DNA from: Candidatus Bathyarchaeota archaeon
Lineage (GTDB): Archaea; Thermoproteota; Bathyarchaeia; 40CM-2-53-6; RBG-13-38-9
Reading direction: 5' to 3'
Length of the DNA stretch: 10,776 nt
NCBI GenBank assembly: GCA_030671315.1
Contig: DAOUZW010000024.1
Span: forward strand, 1-10,776
The position numbers and the translations under genes were made by a program. Positions 6,349 through 10,776 of this stretch are shown in pieces (the stretch's first letter is position 1; each line of letters starts with the position of its first letter). Under the pieces are notes generated by a model. That model searched no databases. It was not told the origin of the DNA and saw only the letters and a program-made list of their open reading frames with translations.

Positions 6349-7626
6349 TCAGGAAGAAACAGTATTTGATAGTGGAGCATCACCAAGAACATCTTCTGAA
6401 GCTTTTCTAACTTTTTCTCTAAATTCTTCTTTTGTGTAAATTCGTATTATGTTCAGGAAGACTCTTAGCGATCCAACAATTCTTGATAATTCTTCGAGTT
6501 TTTGTGGAATTTTTTCTCCTGTTTTCATTTTATGAAAGATTGGTATACTCATCGGTTCGATATCTATTGCGTAATGGTATGGAACTGATGGAAGGGATGG
6601 TACATCTATTGTAACTTCTTCGTGTGAAACTTTTGCTTTTTCAGCTATCTCTCCTTCAATCCGTTTTCTTACTGATTCGTTGCTAAATATATTAGTGACA
6701 AGCTGGTCTTTTACGAAAAATGTTTTCTCATATGCGCATTTAATCAATTTTCTTTTATCAAGATCATTTATGATGCCTTTACTCTTTGAGTTTTTCAACA
6801 TCTGCCAAAGAGTGCAATCATCTAGTAGAAGATATTTTGTTAAGAAATCAGAACCAAATAAATTGAGTTCATCCATTGCGTTTTCTAAAGCTCTAATAAC
6901 CATTATCTGGGCTGCTCTCGTCGTTCTATGGAAATATATCGTTCTAAATGATTCAAGTCTAGCAAGAAGGAATGTCTCCAATGTAGATATTGCAGTAGCG
7001 TCAACAGCTAAATTTGTGTCGAGTATATCCATCGTATAAATTAGTCGGAACATATCGATTGTACCATAGCCAGCTCCTGTATGGTAGGAATCTCTTAAGA
7101 GAAAATCCATTTTGTCTGCATCAACAGAACTTCTAATAATTTGATCAATGAAAGGTCTCTTTTTATCTGAAAGACGACCAACTGCAAGTAAAGAAATTTC
7201 TTTTGGATCAAAATCAGATTTTTTTAAGGTATCATTTATCTCGGATTCTCTTATGATCTGAATTGACATATCTTCATGATTCTTATCAATGAATTTTGAT
7301 AAGATTGGCTCGAATAAATGAGATAAGGGTCCATGTCCCACGTCATGAAGTAATGCAGCGATTCTGACTTTGTTTATATCGATTCTGTCGGAGACCTCGG
7401 TCAGATTGGTAGCGATCTCCCCTGCCAGATGCATTGTTCCTAGTGAGTGTTCAAAGCGTGTATGGTTTGCAGCTGGATAAACGTACTGAGCACCTGCAAG
7501 TTGTTTTATTCTCCTAAGCCTCTGAAAAGGCTGAGTATCGATGATTCGTTGCTCTGACTTTGTTATTCTGATATAACCATAAAGTGGGTCCTTAATGAAA
7601 CCCCAGTATTTTTCAGAACGTCCCAA
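6349..7626 (-). CDS. HD-domain phosphohydrolase, SAMHD1/dGTPase-like (YwfO-type)
   Basis: A 425-residue HD-superfamily metal-dependent phosphohydrolase. The family signature is clear: QPFQRLRRIKQLAGAQYVYP at 32-51, HTRFEHSLG with His60, HDVGHGPLSH with His94-Asp95 as the HD pair plus His98 and His103, and VDADKMDFLLRDSYHTG with Asp171 as the fourth metal ligand; the DK..D..LRD run corresponds to the dNTP-contacting segment of SAMHD1. Relatives remove triphosphate from dNTPs (dGTPase, SAMHD1), though many archaeal members are untested and could act on other nucleotides. The C-terminal 200 residues are the usual helical extension with a mixed tail. The start is TTG at 7626 without a clear ribosome binding site, but the family N-terminus (DPLYGYIRI) follows at once. 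The gene diverges from thymidylate kinase, which fits a role in deoxynucleotide balance. Confidence 0.9.
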   Translation of the reverse strand: MGRSEKYWGFIKDPLYGYIRITKSEQRIIDTQPFQRLRRIKQLAGAQYVYPAANHTRFEHSLGTMHLAGEIATNLTEVSDRIDINKVRIAALLHDVGHGPLSHLFEPILSKFIDKNHEDMSIQIIRESEINDTLKKSDFDPKEISLLAVGRLSDKKRPFIDQIIRSSVDADKMDFLLRDSYHTGAGYGTIDMFRLIYTMDILDTNLAVDATAISTLETFLLARLESFRTIYFHRTTRAAQIMVIRALENAMDELNLFGSDFLTKYLLLDDCTLWQMLKNSKSKGIINDLDKRKLIKCAYEKTFFVKDQLVTNIFSNESVRKRIEGEIAEKAKVSHEEVTIDVPSLPSVPYHYAIDIEPMSIPIFHKMKTGEKIPQKLEELSRIVGSLRVFLNIIRIYTKEEFREKVRKASEDVLGDAPLSNTVSS

Positions 7627-7729
7627 TTTTATTCGCCAAATACTAGTATCAATCGGTAATTATGATACCTGTTAACCATTCAACATAAGAACTTCATGAA
7701 GCTTTAGTAATATGAACTGAGGTAATAAG
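7627..7729. promoter_or_regulatory. Shared divergent promoter region of the HD gene and tmk, with three short palindromes
   Basis: The 103 bases carry two perfect 10-bp palindromes, ATACTAGTAT (7640-7649) and CTTCATGAAG (7692-7701), and GGTA/TACC arms around a seven-base centre (7655-7669). One or more may be operators. TAATATG at 7707-7713 is too close to the tmk start to be a confident TATA box. No promoter could be assigned with certainty. Confidence 0.3.
7719..7723 (+). promoter_or_regulatory. Shine-Dalgarno site of tmk
   Basis: GAGGT lies six bases before the TTG at 7730 and supports that start; no ATG occurs in frame before the P-loop. Confidence 0.75.
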
Positions 7730-8344
7730 TTGGAGCCCAGAGACGGTGTTTTCATAGTCATTGAGGGTATAGACGGTTCGGGTAAGACACTTCACTCACG
7801 AAATCTCTGTTTTCAACTTCGTAAGAAAGGATTTGTATGCAAGAATACAGCTGAACCGAGTAAAGGACTTATTGGAAGACTACTAAGAGATGAATTCCTA
7901 AGTAGAAGAAAGATTTCACCAGAAATAGAGACTCTTCTATTTGCTGCAGATCGTTTTCACCATATAAAATATGATATCTTACCTATGCTTCGCAAAAATT
8001 CTATTGTTATTTCAGATCGTTATCATTATGCTTCGATAGCATATCAAGGTGCCCAAGGCGTTGATATTAAATGGATAAGAAATGTTAACAATTTTGTAAT
8101 AAAGCCAGATCTAGCAATATATCTTGATGTACCTGCAGAAATAGCATTAGATAGAATCCGAAGAACTAAGAGTTTAATGGAAAAACTTGATTTAGAAAAA
8201 AAAGTTCGTAAAATTTACCTTGACTTAGTAAAAGAAAAAGAGTTAACCTACCTAGATGCAAATAAGTCAATTGATAATGTGAATGAAGAGATATTCAACC
8301 TTGTTATTAAAACCATCACAAAGAAACAAAAGAAAGAAATATAA
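7730..8344 (+). CDS. tmk: Thymidylate kinase (dTMP kinase)
   Basis: The enzyme phosphorylates dTMP to dTDP with ATP, an essential step towards dTTP. The 204-residue length is normal. The Walker A loop EGIDGSGKT is at 12-20, the Asp96-Arg97-Tyr98 motif (SDRYHYASIAYQG) contacts the nucleotide base and phosphate, and FAADRFHH at 71-78 is the usual substrate-side helix. The LID region DRIRRTKSLMEKLD (141-154) carries the arginines, and the P-loop has glycine where human-type enzymes have arginine, so it resembles the type II (bacterial) arrangement. The start is TTG with GAGGT six bases upstream. It diverges from an HD-type dNTP phosphohydrolase and converges with the SMP-30-like gene over 111 bases that show only scattered T-runs. 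Confidence 0.95.
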   Translation: MEPRDGVFIVIEGIDGSGKTLHSRNLCFQLRKKGFVCKNTAEPSKGLIGRLLRDEFLSRRKISPEIETLLFAADRFHHIKYDILPMLRKNSIVISDRYHYASIAYQGAQGVDIKWIRNVNNFVIKPDLAIYLDVPAEIALDRIRRTKSLMEKLDLEKKVRKIYLDLVKEKELTYLDANKSIDNVNEEIFNLVIKTITKKQKKEI

Positions 8345-8455
8345 ATTGACTTAGCATTTTTAATGTGAGCTTTCAAAATTTTATTTATGCAATAACTTCA
8401 GAATATTTTTGCTAATAACAGATTCTAAAGTAAAATTTATTGTGGATTCAATTCA

Positions 8456-9466
8456 TTACCAGTGTACCATAGGTAGACCTGCAACAGGTGAAGTGAAATA
8501 TGGTATTGTTGTGCCCTTTAATGTCCCTACATAGACAGTTTTTAGATCCTGTCCACCAAATGTGATACTTGCCATCCATGGAGCTACAGAACTTTCGCAG
8601 GCAATCATATCATCAATTTGAACTTTTCCTGTGAAGAAATGTCTATCTAGCTTGTCAATTGCCTCAGGATTTCCATCGTCTAAAATTATTCGAAGTTCTC
8701 CTTCAGATGTTAAAGCAAAGATTTTTTCTGCGTAGATAAGAGTCCCCCATAAGTTGCCATAACTATCAAAAGCGATGCCATCAGGGAAACCCCCTAGATC
8801 TGATGGCCCAAAGATTTCTCTATCCGATAAAGTTCCATCAGGATGGCTTCGCATTCTACTAATTCTTCGGCCATTAGTTTCGACAATGTAAAGGTATTCT
8901 TCTTTGGCATCAAACCTTATTTCGTTTGTGAATTTGAAACCTTCTGCAGCAACTCGAATTCCATCTTGATCTACTACTGCTATATAACCATCCGAAGTAT
9001 TCGGATTGAATGCTTCTACCCAATTCTTCACCTTAGTAGATATTGTTAACCAAATACGATTCTTTGAGTCTCGTAGTACAAAGTTCACCTTACCAATCTC
9101 TTCGCCATCAATATTATCATGAAGAGTCTTAGTTTTTCCATCTCTCGTCATTACCTCTAGAAGATCTTTACCAAAGTTAGCGATGAGAAAATCACCATTT
9201 TCTGCAAATGCTAAACCGTTAGGAAGAGTTCCTTGCGTGAACCTTGATTCTAAATTGCTTGCTTGAGAAAATCTATCATCATGACTTTGAGTAATGATCT
9301 CCTGTTTGCCGTCATGGAGAATTTTTACAACTCCACCTCTTGCATCTGCTGCCCATAGTGTACCATCTCTTTCGGCCAGTATGCATTCTGGACGCTGTAA
9401 GTCCTTACCGATAAATTTTAGATCTGATTTTAATACTTTAAAATCATCAATTGGATTTTTTGACAT
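8456..9466 (-). CDS. SMP-30/gluconolactonase/LRE family beta-propeller protein
   Basis: A 336-residue six-bladed beta-propeller of the SMP-30/gluconolactonase family; members hydrolyse sugar lactones or other esters with one divalent metal. Blade repeats are visible as DGTLWAADARGG (34-45), NGLAFAENGDFLIANFG (83-99), DSKNRIWL (133-140) and DGIAFDSYGNLWGT (229-242). The likely metal ligands are Glu27 (RPECI), Asn181 (FTNEIRFD) and Asp229 (GFPDGIAFD), with Asn128 as a possible substrate contact. There is no signal peptide, so the protein is cytoplasmic. The start is ATG with AAAGGAGA seven bases upstream (GGAG core). It follows the DUF362 ferredoxin gene after 32 bases, almost certainly in the same operon. 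The substrate is unknown; lactonase is a family-based inference, and a strictosidine synthase-like esterase is possible. Confidence 0.88.
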   Translation of the reverse strand: MSKNPIDDFKVLKSDLKFIGKDLQRPECILAERDGTLWAADARGGVVKILHDGKQEIITQSHDDRFSQASNLESRFTQGTLPNGLAFAENGDFLIANFGKDLLEVMTRDGKTKTLHDNIDGEEIGKVNFVLRDSKNRIWLTISTKVKNWVEAFNPNTSDGYIAVVDQDGIRVAAEGFKFTNEIRFDAKEEYLYIVETNGRRISRMRSHPDGTLSDREIFGPSDLGGFPDGIAFDSYGNLWGTLIYAEKIFALTSEGELRIILDDGNPEAIDKLDRHFFTGKVQIDDMIACESSVAPWMASITFGGQDLKTVYVGTLKGTTIPYFTSPVAGLPMVHW

Positions 9467-9472
9467 AATCTT

Positions 9473-9480
9473 TCTCCTTT
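9473..9480 (-). promoter_or_regulatory. Shine-Dalgarno site of the SMP-30-like gene
   Basis: AAAGGAGA on the minus strand, with the GGAG core seven bases before the ATG at 9466, in the 32-base gap after the DUF362 gene. Confidence 0.8.
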
Positions 9481-9498
9481 AAATCTTAACTCCAGTTC

Positions 9499-10665
9499 TC
9501 AGTCAACAGTAATTAGTTTATACTTTTGAGTTCCCAAACCTAATTTCTCAGCTATTTCAAATTGCAATTTCCATTCTCTTGTTCCATCTATATTTTTGAA
9601 TATTTGAAAAGCATCCCAATCCGCTAATTTACCAATTTTATCTTCACCAATTTTCATAGCATCTATTTCTTCGGTTGCAGTTCCTTTTATTCCAAGGGAA
9701 TTATTGATTGCATCTGTTGATGCTTTATCAATTGCTACAGGATCATTTGACACGAATAGTCCAATATCAGGAACCATAGGTACGTCACCATAATCAGCGC
9801 AATCACAATGAGGAGTTATATCGTAAGCAAAATTGAAATAAGCTACTTTCTTCTTCCCAAAATATTTCAGAACACCAGCAGCTGCATCGACATTACGAAT
9901 TATTAATTCTTTATTTCTGTGATGAAGACCTCCCCATTTTGTAATGGCGTTTTCTGGACATATATCCCAACATCCACAACCTACAATACATTTTTTAGAA
10001 GAAATCTTCGGTTTCTTGCCATGAAGTTGGATAGCTTCAACAGGACAAAATGGTATGCATAAACCACAATTGGTACATTTTTCAGAATCTATCTTAGGTT
10101 TCTTAGACATGTGAAGAGGTGCTTTACTGACTTTAGAAATACATCCGATTCCAACATTTTTTAAAGAAGCCCCAAATCCAGTACGAGGATGACCTTTAAC
10201 ATGAGCTATTGAAATCATAGCATCAGATTCAGCTATTGCCTGAGCTATCTCTATCTCTTTCATTCTAACTCCATTAACTTTGATTTTACATCCTGTAAGA
10301 CCTTTCAGACCATCAGCTACAATAACTGGAGCTCCCAATACCTCTTGAGTAAATCCATGTAGAGTGGCATTTCTGAGACACCCTACTGCTGTTCCTCTTG
10401 GTGCCGATAGACCGATCCCAGTAGTGTCTGTTACAAATGGTTGACCACCTCTTTCTTTTACCTTATCTACAATCGATCTGATATGTTGAGGTTCTAAATG
10501 TCTCTGATTTCCACCAGTACCAAAATGAATTTTCAGGGCTACCAAGTCGCCTTCAGTAAAAATTTTTTGAATACCAGCTGCATCAAAAAGATCTTTTATT
10601 TTGGTAGAAAAATTTTGATTAGATTTTTTTGCACGCATATGAGAAAAATAAACTTTTGAGACCAA
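9499..10665 (-). CDS. DUF362 protein with two ferredoxin-type 4Fe-4S motifs, second motif atypical
   Basis: A 388-residue DUF362 family protein, common in anaerobic bacteria and archaea but without an established reaction. The N-terminal half has the family hallmarks: KVYFSHMRA, GDLVALKIHFGTGGN (39-53), FVTDTTG (77-83), GAPVIVADGL (111-120) and HVKGHPRTGFGASLKNVGIG (155-174). A ferredoxin insert follows. Cluster 1 is standard, with Cys197, Cys200, Cys203 and Cys207 (C-X2-C-X2-C-X3-CP). Cluster 2 has Cys226, Cys230, Cys232 and Cys236, giving C-X3-C-X1-C-X3-CP. The C-terminal part has ITPHCDC (283-289), VPDIGLFVSNDPVAID and a tail typical of the family. The start is TTG at 10665; no ribosome binding site is clear, but the conserved KVYF begins at residue 4, before the first internal ATG. 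It precedes the SMP-30-like gene by 32 bases. Electron transfer or Fe-S-dependent chemistry is inference. Confidence 0.9.
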   Translation of the reverse strand: MVSKVYFSHMRAKKSNQNFSTKIKDLFDAAGIQKIFTEGDLVALKIHFGTGGNQRHLEPQHIRSIVDKVKERGGQPFVTDTTGIGLSAPRGTAVGCLRNATLHGFTQEVLGAPVIVADGLKGLTGCKIKVNGVRMKEIEIAQAIAESDAMISIAHVKGHPRTGFGASLKNVGIGCISKVSKAPLHMSKKPKIDSEKCTNCGLCIPFCPVEAIQLHGKKPKISSKKCIVGCGCWDICPENAITKWGGLHHRNKELIIRNVDAAAGVLKYFGKKKVAYFNFAYDITPHCDCADYGDVPMVPDIGLFVSNDPVAIDKASTDAINNSLGIKGTATEEIDAMKIGEDKIGKLADWDAFQIFKNIDGTREWKLQFEIAEKLGLGTQKYKLITVD

Positions 10666-10776
10666 ACTTACTTACAGCTCTTAAACCGTAGAATCTTCGT
10701 TAACTAATTAATTTTAGGGTTTCCTAGAAATTTTGAAGTCAGATATCATTGATATTATTATTCCAAGAGAAAGTAA
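10666..10776. other. Right-edge intergenic region, possible unsupported gene start
   Basis: The region upstream of the DUF362 gene holds a 13-bp palindrome, ATATCA-T-TGATAT, at 10743-10755. A plus-strand TTG at 10733 opens a frame that runs 14 codons to the edge, and on the minus strand a 20-codon frame enters from the edge and stops at 10714. Neither is long enough to support a gene, and no clear promoter could be placed. Confidence 0.25.

Noticed and set aside
6432..7039. Two plus-strand open frames (6432-6614 and 6680-7039)
   Set aside because: Both are antisense to the HD phosphohydrolase, whose motifs are intact, and neither resembles a protein family.
8345..8455. Terminator hairpin between tmk and the SMP-30-like gene
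   Set aside because: Only scattered T-runs are present and no convincing stem could be formed, so it is not listed as a feature.
8843..9482. Plus-strand open frames at 8843-9049 and 9294-9482
   Set aside because: They are shadows of the SMP-30-like gene on the other strand.
1..10776. tRNA genes, CRISPR arrays, insertion sequences and attachment sites
   Set aside because: No cloverleaf-type sequence, spaced direct repeats, transposase or terminal repeats were seen on either strand.

Overview
The window looks like part of an archaeal chromosome, most likely from the TACK side (Nitrososphaerota or Bathyarchaeia-like). This rests on several signs: an archaeal-type tetrapyrrole gene set, an Lrp/AsnC regulator with archaeal TATA-like boxes, a proteasome-assembly-chaperone-4-like protein, a DUF362 ferredoxin protein, AT-rich DNA (mid-30s % GC by eye), and very frequent TTG start codons. 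The exact lineage is inference. No mobile element, CRISPR array, tRNA or rRNA was seen.

Left part (1-3666, all minus strand). A tetrapyrrole operon reads right to left as met8-like precorrin-2 dehydrogenase, hemB, hemL and hemC; hemC is cut by the left edge. hemB/hemL and hemL/hemC overlap, so translation is probably coupled. Together they take glutamate-1-semialdehyde (C5 pathway) through 5-aminolevulinate and porphobilinogen to hydroxymethylbilane, and the Met8-like enzyme acts later, on precorrin-2. hemA (glutamyl-tRNA reductase), which often sits between met8 and hemB in archaea, is absent there. An unused Shine-Dalgarno-like site remains in the gap. A separately transcribed Lrp/AsnC regulator (3667-4119) lies upstream. 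AT-rich inverted repeats flank it on both sides and are candidate operators.

Middle part (4120-7626). A plus-strand gene (4248-5201) codes for an uncommon protein: a HhH-GPD/endonuclease-III-like core with a variant four-cysteine Fe-S loop and a C-terminal zinc ribbon. It converges on a YfcE/MJ0936-type metallophosphoesterase (5230-5922). Next come a divergently transcribed PAC4-like small protein (6010-6339) and a convergent HD-domain phosphohydrolase of the SAMHD1/dGTPase-like group (6349-7626).

Right part (7627-10776). Thymidylate kinase (7730-8344) diverges from the HD gene, placing two likely deoxynucleotide-metabolism genes around one 103-base intergenic region. A two-gene minus-strand operon follows: a DUF362 protein with two ferredoxin-type clusters, the second with unusual cysteine spacing, then an SMP-30/gluconolactonase-like beta-propeller protein. 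The last 111 bases hold no supported gene.

Nothing here is clearly a new defence or mobile system. The most unusual items are the Fe-S/zinc-ribbon glycosylase-like protein, the PAC4-like protein, the atypical ferredoxin motif and the candidate operators around the Lrp gene.
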